A DNA stretch of 64,000 nt from Anthopleura xanthogrammica (GCA_964019055.1 OZ025217.1:5750617-5814616); one strand, 5' to 3'; numbered from the stretch's first letter, positions 32,718-46,223 are shown. Notes: generated by a model not told the origin, from the letters alone. A program made the numbers and translations.

Positions 32718-33122
32718 CCTGGTTGGTTCAGTTGGTTGAGCACCGGACTTTCGTGCAGGAGGTCGTGGTTCGAGTCCCGGCCGGACCAACACTCATTGTC
32801 TTAAAATAACTGAGGAGAAATTGCTGCCTTTGTAATTACATCTACAATAGATCATCTACATATCTGCAATTACATCTACGAACGGTTAGACTTTCAACTG
32901 GATTGGATAACCACTTTAAATGGGGGTCCGGTCTCTCCACACTTCATCACTTACCAATATCGTAGGGACACTGAGGACGTAAAGAAACCCTGTCGTTAAA
33001 ACCTGACAGTGACCACCCTCAGTGCCTACACCTTATATTAACCACCTTTCATGATTGTAAAGCGCTGCTTTGATTATATGAAAGGGAGCTGTATAAATCA
33101 TAAATCATTATCATTATGTATA
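32718..33122 (+). mobile_element. tRNA-derived SINE, right arm of palindrome 1
   Basis: Near-identical to 3932-4332: A box 32724-32735, perfect B box GGTTCGAGTCC about 43 bp downstream, L2-type tail. Confidence 0.8.
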
Positions 33123-33471
33123 GTAATTGTAATTCGAATATAATAGTAACTAAGTAGTAGAAGTCACTAAACCCGTGAAATAGACAATGGTAGACCAAAA
33201 CTCCATTGTTTTCTTTTGTGTCTATTTGACTATTATAGTTTAACAAGCAATTTAATTTTATTTCACGTTTAGTGTTTAGTATTTTCACTTTATATATAGC
33301 ATCTTATTCCAAACTTGTATGATGTAAAGTACGCAATTTAGCATCCGACTCTGCAAACACTATAAATTGATAATATTAAAGGATGAAAGTTAAAATGTTT
33401 CAATACAAATGAAACGCAAAATCTACTATTATTATTTTTTAACGATTTACCCAAAATCAGTCAGATACAAC

Positions 33472-33472
<1 letters not shown>

Positions 33473-33532
<60 letters not shown>

Positions 33533-33538
33533 TAATAA
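33473..33538. repeat. (AAT)n microsatellite at LINE 3' end
   Basis: About 20 units, the same length as in the first right arm. Confidence 0.9.
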
Positions 33539-34255
33539 CTTTATTTAGCCACAGTAAATTCATCAGGATTTACATAGCACACATACTTAAAATATTACTC
33601 ATAATAACTACTAAATAAAGCTTAACTCTAGTATTCTAAAAATAACTAAATGAAAATATATCAATAAGTAAAACACCTGATTTCCATGAGTGCTGGGGAA
33701 AATTAGTATAAAATTAGGTCGGAATTTAAAAAGTGACTGCAGCCTTGTCTAAATTTGTTCAATGTATTTGCCTGCCGTAATTCAATTGGAAGGCTATTCC
33801 ATAGCACCGCACCACTATAGCCAAAGCTGTTTTTTTTAGGTAATTAGTGCGGGGCTTAGTAATAGCTAGTTTGCTTTCAGTGTCTCTCAGAGAATAGCTC
33901 GTTACGCTGCTACGGTCTATAAACATGGAGCGCAAGTAATCGGGAGTGAGCTCATGCAGTGATTTATAAACTATAACAACTTTTTGAAATTTGCACTGGG
34001 ATTCAAGTTTCTTCCAGCCAAGCTTCTCAAAGAGATAATCAGCATTAGTATTGTACCTAGAAGACGTTAATACCCTTGCTGCACGATTTTGTAAATTTTT
34101 GAAGTTTGTCAGCGAGGGTTTTGTTACAATTATCCCAAACGACGCAACAATAATCGAAATGTGGTTGGACTAAAGAATTGAAAATAAACTGCAGTGTCGT
34201 ATTGGGAACAAAGGGTCTTAAACGTTTTAGGGCTCCTAGTTTTTAGATAAGTTTT
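33539..34255 (-). mobile_element. LINE 3' end, right arm of palindrome 1
   Basis: Same insertion as 4749-5450 but without its 10-bp deletion. It shares the TTTTTTTTAGGTAATTAG form with the left arms. Confidence 0.75.
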
Positions 34256-34729
34256 GTTGTTTTATATACCGTAGTTTAACAAGATAGCTTTGGTCTTTCA
34301 AGGTACCGTCGTAATCGCTCAGAATTTAGTTTTAAGTTTTTAGTTTTTGCTATCTTACTGCAAAGTTTATTTCTTTCAATTTTACATTATTATATACTTC
34401 AAACTAAGTAGAATATTTTGTGTGTCATAAACGAGTAAATAGTTTAACGGCCGTTAATCATACAATGTTCGGTAAGGTAGCTTGAAAACTGAAAGGAAAC
34501 ATTTTTTAAAAACTCCGGTGTCTTTTCTCAACTTCATTGAATGACGGTTGAGTGCACTTTAATTTCGGTTAATTAAATGAATAGCGAATTTAGCCATGCT
34601 GGCAAAAGCAGTGACTTGGCAGGTAAATTGAGTTTCGACGTTAAACTGAAATACTGGTGGGATGAATTTAAATGGACTTTATTTTGGTCACCATCACTTA
34701 TTTTCTTTCCTTTCCCCCCCAATTTACAG

Positions 34730-35343
34730 CCGTTCTCAGTCACACGTGCCCGAGACAGTGCTATTTATAACCCGAGCATTTGCCAAAACTTCTGTGGATA
34801 TTGCCGTAATGACAGTAAGTATAGATAAGTGATCCACATCCACATCCACATCCACATCCACATCCACATCCACATCCACATCCACATCCACATCCACATC
34901 CACATCCACATCCACATCCACATCCACATCCACATCCACATCCACATCCACATCCACATCCACATCCACATCCACATCCACATCCACATCCACATCCACA
35001 TCCACATCCACATCATCATCCACATCCACATCCACATCCACATCCACATCCACATCCACATCCACATCCACATCCACATCCACATCCACATCCACATCCA
35101 CATCCACATCCACATCCACATCCACATCCACATCCACATCCACATTCTTCTTTTCATCCATCCATCATCAGTTTTGCGATCTTTCTTTGCTAACTCCCAA
35201 TTTAATCGGTTAAATAATTTTCAACAGTCTGTAAGGACCGGCCTGGTAAAGAATACTATTGCTACCTCTATAAGAAAAGAGGACATTGCCGAACAGACTA
35301 TGCCAATAGAAATTGCCGACGGACCTGCAATAAATGCAGTTAA
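34730..35343 (+). CDS. 3' exons of a ShKT-domain peptide gene, copy 2
   Basis: Exon A 34730-34814 and exon B 35228-35343 with the same splice sites and phase as copy 1. All nine cysteines are retained (C-x3-C-x2-C, then a complete six-cysteine ShKT domain). One residue differs near the end: AAA to AAT between the last two cysteines, giving CNKC instead of CKKC. One lysine codon differs silently. The intron is about 0.4 kb because its CCACAT array is shorter. As in copy 1, exon A starts inside the palindrome arm and no signal-peptide exon is evident. The conserved frame argues for either recent duplication or a still-used gene. Confidence 0.65.
34832..35145. repeat. (CCACAT)n array, about 52 units
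   Basis: 314 bp with a single interruption (CATCATCATC, 35011-35020); 482 bp shorter than copy 1. Confidence 0.97.
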
Positions 35344-35434
35344 CATTCCGGAAGGTAAGAGGCCATGCTTAATGTTCTACTTATATATGCATTCACTGAG
35401 GGGGCTATGAGCGCTAGCTATGAATGTGCCGACT

Positions 35435-35904
35435 GACTGAGTGACTGAGTGACTGAGTGACTGAGTGACTGAGTGACTGAGTGACTGAGTGACTGAGTGA
35501 CTGAGTGACTGAGTGACTGAGTGACTGAGTGACTGAGTGACTGAGTGACTGAGTGACTGAGTGACTGAGTGACTGAGTGACTGAGTGACTGAGTGACTGA
35601 GTGACTGAGTGACTGAGTGACTGAGTGACTGAGTGACTGAGTGACTGAGTGACTGAGTGACTGAGTGACTGAGTGACTGAGTGACTGAGTGACTGAGTGA
35701 CTGAGTGACTGAGTGACTGAGTGACTGAGTGACTGAGTGACTGAGTGACTGAGTGACTGAGTGACTGAGTGACTGAGTGACTGAGTGACTGAGTGACTGA
35801 GTGACTGAGTGACTGAGTGACTGAGTGACTGAGTGACTGAGTGACTGAGTGACTGAGTGACTGAGTGACTGAGTGACTGAGTGACTGAGTGACTGAGTGA
35901 CTGA
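35435..35904. repeat. (GACTGAGT)n array, about 58 units
   Basis: Same array as 7125-7625, about four units shorter. Confidence 0.96.
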
Positions 35905-36098
35905 ATGACTGGCTCTGAGACTGAATGACTGGCTCTGAGACTGAATGACTGGCTCTGAGACTGAATGACTGGCTCTGAGACTGAATGACTGGCTCTGAGA
36001 CTGAATGACTGGCTCTGAGACTGAATGACTGGCTCTGAGATTGAATGACTGGCTCTGAGACTGAATGACTGGCTCTGAGACTGAATGACAGGCCGGCA
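35899..36098. repeat. 20-bp tandem repeat, copy 2
   Basis: Same number of units and the same internal C-to-T variant as at 7621-7820, so this array did not change while its neighbour did. Confidence 0.95.
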
Positions 36099-37143
36099 GA
36101 CAGGCAAATATAATACACTATATTAAGAATATCCGATGTTGATGACATCGTTCTAAACTTTCTTTCAGAATACTCAAGTGACTACAGCTAAAAATTAATT
36201 CTTTAAGGGAACAGCAAAGCATAAAGGAAACAGCACTTTGAGAGACATCAAATCCCGCTCCCCTCTCCAAAAAGGATATTATTATAGAATTGTATATAGG
36301 ACGTCGACTTATCCATATCCCAGTTTACTAATAGGGTCGACAAAATTGTTCTATTTACTGTTGGAGCTGAAATCAGCTGAATAAATATGGCTAAACTAAA
36401 GATAAATGTATCCTCTCATCACTGACATCAGCAATAATTTATTTTGTATAAAATGTAGTAAAGTGTTTCATCAAGCAATTACCAAGCAGCCAAAACATCA
36501 ATACTTACGATAATTTATTTGGTAAAGGATATTGAAATTAAAATCTACCAGGCTTATGGGGTATTTTGTACGTCACGTATAAGAAAAAAAATGTATAATG
36601 CGGGGAAACGGGTGATTTAGATTGGTATTATCTGTGCAGGGGGAGGGTCATGACTTTTTAGGCTCACCTAATGGGTAGGGTCAGGAAATCTCATTTCCAT
36701 TGCTAGGGAGTGTCACTTCATTTTCGGCATGCAATTGCAAATCTCCGCCCCCCCCCCCCCTCCCCCCCTTCCCATCTGCTAATTTCTGACCAGTCCCTTA
36801 CGGTAGATGGAAAAAAATATTTTTCTCACAATTTCCCCAAAAATTTACCAGTAGATTGAGCCTTCAATGGTTAAACGTTTTGTGTATTTTCAAGTTCTAA
36901 AAGCTGTTATTTTGGGAAAAATTGAAATTTGCGGCATGGCTGTGCAAACTTGAATATACTATCTAAATTGTACTGTATTTTGTTGTTGTTTTTTTGTTTC
37001 ATGTTTTCAATATTTGTCTCTCAAACAAGTATATTGTTTATTTCTTAAGAATACGTCATCACTTATTAAATTTGTTATTCAGAAAACCTCCCCAATGTAA
37101 AAATAAGCCAGTTATCGGCATTCAGCTCGTGGTTATTTAGTAT
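36099..37143. other. No gene seen; polypyrimidine C-tract
   Basis: Second copy of 7821-8871. Small deletions (for example near 36134 and at about 36400) and a longer C run at about 36749. Confidence 0.5.
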
Positions 37144-37325
37144 ATAAACCCCTTCTGGCGGCTGGGATATCGGCTGATAATGTCCGAGGATACAAAATGG
37201 TCCGAATCGAAAAGAGAACATTTGGCCGAGAAGCGATGCTTCGAGGGCAAATGTGATATTTTGAGGTCCATTTCTCATCCAAGGACATTATCAGACGATA
37301 TTCCAGTGAGCCAGAAGGGGTTTAT
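37144..37325. mobile_element. MITE with about 42-bp inverted ends, copy 2
   Basis: Same element and insertion site as 8872-9053. Confidence 0.8.
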
Positions 37326-37707
37326 CTATTTTGTAACCCAACGACTTCACTGGAATGGATTCAGCAAACTGCATTGACTCATCATCTCCAGAGTTTTCAA
37401 AAAATAATTCTCTCTCGTCTCCTAGTTGGATATAAAAACAATTCTTTTGGTAAATGAAAGCTGTTTGACATTCTATTCTATTGTTTAACAATAGTTGTCG
37501 AATTGTTTGTTGGTTTTTAGTAGTTTATAAAAACAATTTCGAAAACAAACCAAAAACTTAATTCACGAAACAACGTGGATGCTTACCATTGAAGACATTT
37601 ACAGTATATTTTGTAGATTTTTTCGTGTTTCCTGGCATAGTTTTCTCAACCAGTCTTTGTATTTTACTCCCTCTTGTTTGTAAAAACCGAGTTTCTTTGT
37701 TTTCCAT
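37291..37707 (-). CDS. Recombinase-like gene fragment, copy 2
   Basis: Exons 37707-37587 and 37421-37291, same splice sites and NTKKSTKYTVNVFN motif as copy 1. One extra base in the upstream poly-A tract breaks the longer frame seen in copy 1, which supports the internal Met at 37707 or a decayed gene. Confidence 0.33.
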
Positions 37708-37864
37708 GTTTTTTCTATTCTTTTTTTTTTTTTACGTTTTTGACTTCTACTGGACGAATATCACTTCGGAAGGGGGATATTGCCTGATACCCGTCCTGCA
37801 TGTGACCCATTTGAACCAATGACAGCGCGCGAAAATTCATCGTTGGGTTATAAGTGAATATATC

Positions 37865-38591
37865 ACTACTTATCTAATGTCTATAAAAGTATATATTTTC
37901 CTGAAGCTGAATAAGTGCAGATTTCAAGCATGTCGATCATTATTCGATCAAACTCATAAGTTTTTTTTAAATTGCGAGTTTAATAATTTTCGAAAACAGT
38001 TTTTCAAAAAGTTCCGGAACACAGAAATCTCGTAGAGAGCACAGATGATCTCCAAAATGGGGTCTAAGAATTTTGATTACTGCTATTTTCATAAACATGC
38101 GAACTCTGTAGTTGCAAGTTTCCCGTTGGAATTTGGTTTTTCACTGCCGCCAGTCAAAAATATAAAAGATACCGACTGATTAGTTTTGATTGACGGCAGC
38201 CAAAAACCAAATTTCAGCGTGCAGCTCGCAGCTACCGAGTTTGCATGTTTATGAAAATAGCAGTAATGCTTTGGTTGCGACAATATTTGTTCTCAAAGTT
38301 GATTATCGTGATTTTGACCTCTTTTGCGCATAAATCATAAACGAGACAAGATATAAAAAACTGAGAAACCGTTTTTGAGATGAGATATAAGTCCACATAT
38401 CTGCAAATTTTTAGCAAAATTTATGGAAATTCGGCGTTCCAGGGACTTCTTGGAAAAGAGCGGTCGAAAATTATAAAACTCGCATTCATAAAAATTGATG
38501 CGTTTGATAAGAAAAATAAGCGATAGTGTTGAAATTTGTGTTTATACAGCTTCAATAGGATATATACTTTTATAGGCGTTAGATGAGTAGT
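37865..38591. mobile_element. Foldback element with nested hairpin, copy 2
   Basis: Second copy of 9592-10318; the nested 192-bp hairpin is at 38076-38267. Confidence 0.75.
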
Positions 38592-39158
38592 TTGTGCGCT
38601 ACGAGGTATGTCGTGAACACGGTCGCGAAGGACCCCTGGTACCTTAAGATTATTTCTTGCATTTTAATGAACCTTATATACTTTAGTAAGATTTCGATTA
38701 AAAAAGTAAGGAGGAAAAGCATTCGATGCACATATACGACATTGAAATACGAAAGAAAGTAAAGGAAACTGTTAACAACGGTAAAAACGGATGAATAGAT
38801 ATTAAAAAGAAATGAAAGAAAATAGAACAGTTGGTTGAAATTCGGGAAACAAACGGGTTTAATAACATAATATTGAAAAGGGGATGAAGAAATCTGTTAA
38901 TAATTAGAGAAAATGTTCTTAACGTTAAAGGACGAAATGAAAAAGAACAAAAATTAAAACAATAACTTAAGGAAATCATTCTCACCAGCGGTGAAGTTGT
39001 AAGGAGCTGCATTTGAACATAATTGCCTTTGAGGTCGAGTGCTCGAAACTAGTATTATCAGACGAAAGCTAACTAAAGCTATCCAAAATTAGCACATGCC
39101 GTGTCCTGGCGCTAAGCAAGGTGACATGACTGTCAGTGACATGTTTTCATATCCTCAC
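38592..39158. other. No gene seen
   Basis: Second copy of 10319-10885. Confidence 0.4.
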
Positions 39159-39377
39159 ACTTGAAGATATCGATGACGTCAAATTCCAATCTTCAAAATG
39201 GATACGATGCCAAATGGCGTCATTTTTCGGGATATGTTTATATAATAAAAAGAAAATTACACGTTGGCTTGAAGTTAGAAGTTAATCTTATCGTGTTAAA
39301 AAAAAGTTCACTCGTTTGCTGTGCCAACTCGTGAAATATTTTCAACAGTTGAAGATAAACTTCACCACCGTGTAATA
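39159..39377 (+). mobile_element. Hairpin-ended repeat element (+), copy 2
   Basis: Second copy of 10886-11104. Confidence 0.65.
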
Positions 39378-39580
39378 TTCTCTATGCATTCACTTTTCAT
39401 TATTTTTTCCCTTAGATACTTTTCATGAAGTGTTATGCAATAGATTCTCATCCTCACATATAATTTACTTAACAAATTCCACATCCTTTTCCGCCCCGTC
39501 ACATCTGAATCAATCGCGCAATCTGAAGTTGATTTTTCTCTAACATGATGGAAGTACAGCCATCAAATTTCACTCTCGGA

Positions 39581-39830
39581 GAGAAAGAAAGAAAGAAAGA
39601 AAGAGAGAAACCAGATCAATCATGCCGTTTATTGGATCATTTTCTGATAGCTGAGCAAGGGATTGTCTTCCAAATGCAACATTGGTATTAGAGAAAGTAG
39701 CCAGCTGCTGTGGCCAGCGAATGCCCGCAAGACAAATCAATCTTTGTCTAGCTGACCTTTATTTTATAATATTAGTTTTTAGCATCCTTCCTTCCTTCCT
39801 TCTTTCCTTCCTTCTTTCCTTCCTTCCATC
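39581..39830. repeat. (GAAA)n and (TTCC)n microsatellites, copy 2
   Basis: GAAA tract at about 39581-39605 and TTCC tract at about 39785-39830, the same lengths as in copy 1. Confidence 0.85.
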
Positions 39831-39908
39831 ACTTCTTCCTTAAAGATAACTAGACGCTCTTGGAGCGTTCACTGGGTTGCCTTTGCAAGTATTCTAGAGC
39901 TCGATGAT

Positions 39909-40463
39909 ACGATGAACATTTCAAGACTCGCCAAATCAGCAAGCTAATCGCGCTTACTTATTTCGCGCAGGATTTTTCCTTTCTTGTGGAATGAACAACC
40001 TTTATCCTACTTTTCTAGTAGGACGACAGGTTTGATTGCGTTGCTAACGCGTTTTAACGAGTATTAAGTTACTTGTTTACCTATACTACGTTAAGCTACT
40101 GAAACTAGCATGTCTGATGAAATAACTATATCTATTTCAGGATCGAAACTGCAGCTCCCCGCCCCGGGAACTGCTCACTGCCAAATAAGCTATTTTATAT
40201 CAAAACTAGGGCTCAATGATTAACATTCCAAGACTCGCCAAATCACAATGCTAATCCTTACTTATTTCGCACAAAAGTTTTCCTTTCCTGTGGAGAACAA
40301 CCTTTCATTCCACTTTACTTGTGCAACAACAGCTTTGATTACGTTACTAACGCATTTTAACGCCGGAGTATTAAGTTACTTGTTGACCTACACTACAGTA
40401 AAGACTAGCATGTCTGATGAAATAGCTAGCTATGTTTATTTCAGGATCGAAACCGCTCACTGC
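39909..40463. repeat. Diverged tandem duplication, copy 2
   Basis: Second copy of 11636-12190 with a few substitutions (for example GTGGAATGAAC). Confidence 0.7.
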
Positions 40464-41507
40464 CAAACAAACGTTTTATCAATGTAAATACTCTTAGCCA
40501 AAATGTGTTTAACTGGTCATTTGTTTTTCCTTCAATCTTTGTTTGCTGTATTTTCATAAAGGGAAATATTCAACAAGGAGTCTTGGCAGTTCGCTTTCTT
40601 GTAGATCACTATCAGTTCGTCTGACTTCTATAAGTTCTTGGAGTCAGCTTTCATCAAAGCTTTGTTTGTCAGTCGTTTTGTAGTTTGTCTCAGTATATTT
40701 TTTTGTATCTGAGATCTGGTAAGATCTAGTTTGATCATAGCTAGATAGTTCATAGATTCTCTTAGTCTATTTTAACTAGTTTGTCTAGTTCTATGATTCT
40801 CATAGTTTGCTCATAGATTCTAAAAGATAGCTCATAGATACTCAGACTTCTCTCTTTGAGTACGTGGACCAACCCGTTCCAAAATCGCGCAATAACATCG
40901 TTTAGTGTGGGTCTACCACGTACGGCGTGTGCGTTTGTAAGTAGTTTAAGCGTACCGTTAAAAAAGCTAAAGACAATGGTAGGCCACAGAACCAAACACC
41001 GAAAGCTATAAATACCTCGTGCTCGATATCATGTGGCAAATTCTATTAAATTGTCGATCATATTTAATACACAGATGCATAACACAACACAACTTCATTG
41101 GACATACTATTGCTATGGTTACAAGTTCTCGACCAATCACGACGTGTGACGTCACAATAGACATTATGGTCTACCTGACGCCCGAAAAACGGATCTCATT
41201 TTAAGACTGGTTTGCCACCATGGCAACCCAGTAATGATAATGATAATCTATAATAGCGCGATTTCCAGCAGGTCATTGGCGCTAGAGACATTATAAGAAA
41301 TGGTTACTCGGATTATTTTCAAAATTCAGTAGAGCATAGCCAAAAGAAAAACCTGTGACACAGGGCTTCCATGATATCGGCGCCGCTCACTGTCCAATAT
41401 TTCACATCATCAAAGTTACGAGTTTTGCAGCAAGATGAGCAGGTAGAAAGTGTTAGTCAACTCAGCCAGTTCTGGAGAGCCGGACTTAGTTATAGATGTA
41501 TAGACGA
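40464..41507. other. No gene supported
   Basis: Second copy of 12191-13234, including the isolated CTATAAATA motif near 41006. Confidence 0.4.
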
Positions 41508-41733
41508 TATTACACGGTGGCTTGAAGATGTGAAGTTTATTTTCGAGTGGTGAAAATATTTCACGAGTGAGAGCAGCGAGCGAACTTCATATCTCCAAGC
41601 CATCGTGTAATTTTCTTTTTATTATATAGAAACAACCCGAAAAAGACGCCATTTAATTTAGCTTCCATTTTGACTGACTGAAAAAAGATAGGATGTGATG
41701 TCATCGATATCTTCACTGTTGAAGATTGGAAAA
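41508..41733 (-). mobile_element. Hairpin-ended repeat element (-), copy 2
   Basis: Second copy of 13235-13460. Confidence 0.7.
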
Positions 41734-41846
41734 CATGTCCCCCTCCCTTTATTCCTGTCTTTCCCCTTCCCCCTTTCCTTCTTTCTGTTTTCACTAATCC
41801 GCTATATGAACAAAAATATTAGACCAACTGATCTATCTAGTAAAAC

Positions 41847-42084
41847 AGCACTTTGTTTTAAATTGGGGGAAAAAGAAAATAATAAGTCGAACCGGCGGTG
41901 TCCAAATAAAGTCGGTGAAAGTTCATCCCACCAGCATTTCATTTAATTTGCGTTGAACTTCGGAACCCAAATTGCCTGCAAAGTCACTGCTTTTGCCACC
42001 GAACCTAATTAGCTATTCCTTTAGCCGACAGTGAAAACGCCGTTCAAAGAAATTAAGAAAAGGCACCGAAGTTAAGGGACTAGA
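41847..42084 (-). repeat. Diverged relic of arm terminus, copy 2
   Basis: Second copy of 13574-13812, with AAAATAAT where copy 1 has GAAAGAAAAT. Confidence 0.62.
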
Positions 42085-43169
42085 ACGAATGTTTTTTTTT
42101 TAATCCATGTTGGAGGTAGGATCCCTTCAATTGCCCGATTTCCCCCCTGCATGAAAATTCTTGCCTCCCGCGCCTCTCTTGCCTCCCTCTCCTAATGACC
42201 CGTCCCTTAGAATGGACCTTAAATCAATTAGATATTATTTGTTTGTCTAATTTTTTTTCATATTACGCTATTCCGTTAGTGTTAGATCTGCCACAAGTTG
42301 ACCTGTATGGCCTCCGACCAGTCAAGAATTTCAAGGTTAAACCTTCCCTAGCGTAGCCATCGAGCGGTGAAATTCATTGCGATAGTCCGTCCGTCGCATT
42401 CCAGTAGAGAAGATACACGGAGGATAGCGGAGTGTCTCACATCCCTCATACAGGGATCTGATATAGCAACAACTACTAATCCTTGCTCGGCCAAACAATG
42501 AACAAGGGCAAACGTCTAACTGGCTAAGGAATACGCGCATATTTTATTTATTCTTTTCTATAACCTGTCAAATAATGGACCAGTAGCCGCTAGATGCTAC
42601 GAACACATAGATTTGTGAAATCAAGGCCCACAGAGTACTGTTTGTCACTGCGAAAAATTTCAAGTGTTTTCTATAATAAAAAAAGAAATATTTTCCACCA
42701 AAAACGACTGCTACCTTTAAAATATATCTGGTGAATCTAGATCTTTTCACGGATGGGTATTATTTTCTTTATTTTTGAGTTAAAGCTGTTGTTTGTCTAG
42801 CTGGCAACCTGGAACTAGGAACCATTGAACTACGAATAAAAAGTTCGCTGATCATGATGATTGGCTAATTCGTTCGGCCTGAGTAAAAGAAAATCAGCTG
42901 GTTCTAAGAAAGACTCTAATGACAGCAAAGAAGACCGTCTTATTATCCATTATTTTTTAATGATATGCCTTCGGTCCATGAGAAGTTCGACGTTTGACCT
43001 TAGACTAAATTTATTGACAGCTACACACGAATTAACTGTGAAAATGTGACCGACGAATTTACCTTTTTTTCCCAACAAAACTAATTAACTGAAAGTCGGC
43101 TTTTGCTTTGATGTTAACCAATTAATCCACATGTCAATGCAATGTTTGCTCTTTTTTCACTCGATAGAC

Positions 43170-43237
43170 ATAAAAGCAGGGCTTGCTTCTCTCTGAAAAA
43201 CACTTGCAACGAGAAGTTCAGGGGAACAAACAAAAAG
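43170..43237 (+). promoter_or_regulatory. Q2 TATA box and non-coding exon 1
   Basis: ATAAAAG at 43170-43176; donor CAAAAAG/GTAAGA after 43237; exon 2 starts at 43422. Confidence 0.7.
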
Positions 43238-43451
43238 GTAAGAGAAGCGTTATCAGTTTTAGATAAATTTTTCCTCTAGTACAATGAAGCAGATATTTGG
43301 CCGGAATTCGTCTAATTCTAGTATAATTATCAGCTCAGTATATCTATATAATATATCATGAGTATATCAGCTTCAATAATATTCTTATAATTGCAACGAG
43401 TATATTTTGTTTGTCTTTCAGGTCAAAGAAACGCCCGTGTAGTAGAAAACA

Positions 43452-44162
43452 ATGGTCGTGCTAAAGATAGCTTGCGCACTTGTAGTCTTCATGTTGTTCA
43501 CGGCTTACTTTCCAACACAAGCTGTTGAGTGCAATTTTTCTGTTGGAAACAAGAGGGGTGCTTCGTCACCAAACTGGGAACAAGGTTTCAAAGGTATATA
43601 CATCGGTTATCCTCGATCAACTTCTATTTTACGACGTACTTTAGCAATCCGACGCCGCTTACCGAATTTGTTAATCAAATCTGAGATTTTTTTTTCTTTT
43701 TTCTTTTCCTTTCTTTTTTTCTTCTTCTTTCTTCTACTGGAGGCTTTTTGTAACGAAATACAAATTTCTATCAATGAGGATATTCGCACTCGAGAAATAT
43801 CATTATAATTTTTGTATGTACTGAGCACCGTAGTGACTCTCAGAAGGGTTCTGTTTGGGATCACTTTAAAGTAAGTGAGAGGGAAAACTGTAATTCATCC
43901 AAACGTTGGGGTGGCCAAACGGTTATTTTTCTTGAAAATGAGATCTGATTTTTTGATGCTGTTAATAGGTTCTTCTGCAGGTGGTTTGCGAAATTGCGAA
44001 AGCAAATGCGCAAGTGCTTGTGAAAAGAAGGATGGATGCAAAGCGGTTGATGCACACATCACCAGCACCTTTTTTGGTGGTCCAACATGCAATTGCTATG
44101 GATACAACAGCCATCCCGAGCTGAAGGAAGCACAGTTCTGGGGACATCGTTCTTGCTCATAA
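43452..44162 (+). CDS. Q2: secreted eight-cysteine peptide
   Basis: Second copy of Q: exon 2 43452-43593, exon 3 43981-44162 (alternative start 43969), phase-1 junction, stop at 44160. The predicted peptide is identical to Q1: signal MVVLKIACALVVFMLF, ECNFSV, seven exon-3 cysteines with KAVDAHIT and CNCYGYNSHPEL. The only gene-body change visible is one extra T in the intron-2 polypyrimidine run (about 43687-43695). The AATAAA signal is at 44213-44218. Identity to Q1 across exons and introns indicates duplication of the macro-unit too recent to judge selection. Confidence 0.8.
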
Positions 44163-44288
44163 AACCATTGGCTTGAACTTAAAATGTGATGCATTTGTGA
44201 ACAAGAAAAGTGAATAAAACTCAGAACAAGAAAAAAGTTACGTTTATCTAGTTTTCTAATTATTTGTTAACTAAAGTTTCTTTAGTAC

Positions 44289-44818
44289 TAGCTGTATTAG
44301 TTTTTAGCATTTGTATATATATTGATCATTATTGATTCGATTCTCCTGTGGGATAGTGAACTGTGAGTGGTCCCACTTGCCCTTCTAGGCTCTGTACGTA
44401 AAGATGAGTATTTTAGAATATTGAGTAGTTTTAGGATTCCTGTGGGCTCATGGAGATTGACCCAGTCTCCGCGAATCCTCCTCCAGATTTTAAAAACTCA
44501 TCTTTATTGAGTCTGGAGAGAAAAGTGGGGCCGCTCACAGTCTGGTGTCCAAGAAGGACAGAATTGTAGTTCCCAGAGCTCGTACTCAGTTTCGTCTCCG
44601 CTGTCATGAAAAAATGGGTTCTGGGCGACTCAATTTCCCACGTACTGATTTCTTAAACCGTCACGACATTACTAAACCTGAACCATGACATACTAGTTCG
44701 AGTTCTTGCATTAGGTTAAAGCTCTAACTTAGGTTGAAAATAATGCGGGCTCTAGTAAGAAGAAACAGGTATAACATTCTCGCAACGACTACCTAGATGT
44801 TGGGGACCTATTTGTTGC
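44289..44818 (+). other. Q2 3' flank, no gene
   Basis: Second copy of 16016-16545. Confidence 0.55.
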
Positions 44819-45039
44819 CGTTGTGATGGCTACAGCAAAAATATAAAAGTAAAAACATGAACAGTAAAAGTAAAAGACTATTTGGAAGACTGAACGTTTC
44901 AAGAATTCGCTCTTATCAATGGAATCGCGAAAAGAAAGCATTTCTTCTGTCAGAAAGTTTAACTTCACTGAATCGTGTGGAGATTCTTCGTCTGGAGACG
45001 AGTCGACGTTTTGTCTCGGGCACGTGTGACTGAGAACGG
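44819..45039 (-). pseudogene. Propeptide-like exon at palindrome junction, copy 2
   Basis: Second copy of 16546-16766 with the same open frame (DSSPDEESPHDS, EFLKRS). Confidence 0.35.
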
Positions 45040-45497
45040 CTGTAAATTGGGGGGGAAAGGAAAGAAAATAAGTGATGGTGACCAAAATAAAGTCCATTTA
45101 AATTCATCCCACCAGTATTTCAGTTTAACGTCGAAACTCAAATTACCTGCCAAGTCACTGCTTTTGCCAGCATGGCTAAATTTGGTATTCATTTAATTAA
45201 CCGAAATTAAAGTGCACGCAACCGTCATTCAATGAAGTTGAGAAAAGACACCGGAGTTTTTAAAAAGTGTTTCCTTTCAGTTTTCAAGCAACCTTACCGA
45301 ACATTATATGATAAACTATTTACACATTTATGACACACAAAATATTCTACTTAGTTTGAAGTATATAATAATGTAAAACTGAAAGAAATGAACTTTGCAG
45401 TAAGATAGCAAAAACTAAAAACTTAAAACTAAATTCTGAGCGATTACGACGGTAACTTGAAAGACCAAAGCTATCTTGTTAAACTACGGTATATAAA

Positions 45498-46223
45498 ACA
45501 ACAAAACTTACTGATCTAAAAACTAGGAGCCCTAAAACGTTTAAGACCATTTGTTCCCAATACGACACTGAAGATTATTTTCAATTCTTTAGTCCAACCA
45601 CATTTCGATTATTGTTGCGTCGTTTGGGATAATTGTAACAAAACCCTCGCTGACAAACTTCAAAAATTTACAAAATCGTGCAGCAAGGGTATTAACGTCT
45701 TCTAGGTACAATACTAATGCTGATTATCTCTTTGAGAAGCTTGGCTGGAAGAAACTTGAATCCCAGTGCAAATTTCAAAAAGTTGTTATAGTTTATAAAT
45801 CACTGCATGAGCTCACTCCCGATTACTTGCGCTCCATGTTTATAGACCGTAGCAGCGTAACGAGCTATTCTCTGAGAGACACTGAAAGCAAACTAGCTAT
45901 TACTAAGCCCCGCACTAATTACCTAAAAAAAACAGCTTTGGCTATAGTGGTGCGGTGCTATGGAATAGCCTTCCAATTGAATTACGGCAGGCAAATACAT
46001 TGAACAAATTTAGACAAGGCTGCAGTCACTTTTTAAATTCCGACCTAATTTTATACTAATTTTCCCCAGCACTCATGGAAATCAGGTGTTTTACTTATTG
46101 ATATATTTTCATTTAGTTATTTTTAGAATACTAGAGTTAAGCTTTATTTAGTAGTTATTATGAGTAATATTTTAAGTATGTGTGCTATGTAAATCCTGAT
46201 GAATTTACTGTGGCTAAATAAAG
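45498..46223 (+). mobile_element. LINE 3' end, left arm of palindrome 2
   Basis: Same insertion as 17225-17950, near-identical. Confidence 0.75.

Larger units (their letters stand above)
16739..34757. repeat. Palindrome 1 (18 kb): inverted arms around a 680-bp spacer
   Basis: Left arm 16739-25185 is the reverse complement of right arm 25866-34757. Both carry gene P, the minisatellite, SINE, LINE and dispersed repeats. Inner parts (P genes and centre-proximal 2 kb) are essentially identical. Outer parts show clustered differences, including several shared with the equivalent arm of the other palindrome. Length differences come mainly from the AAAGC array and the 97-bp minisatellite. Confidence 0.93.
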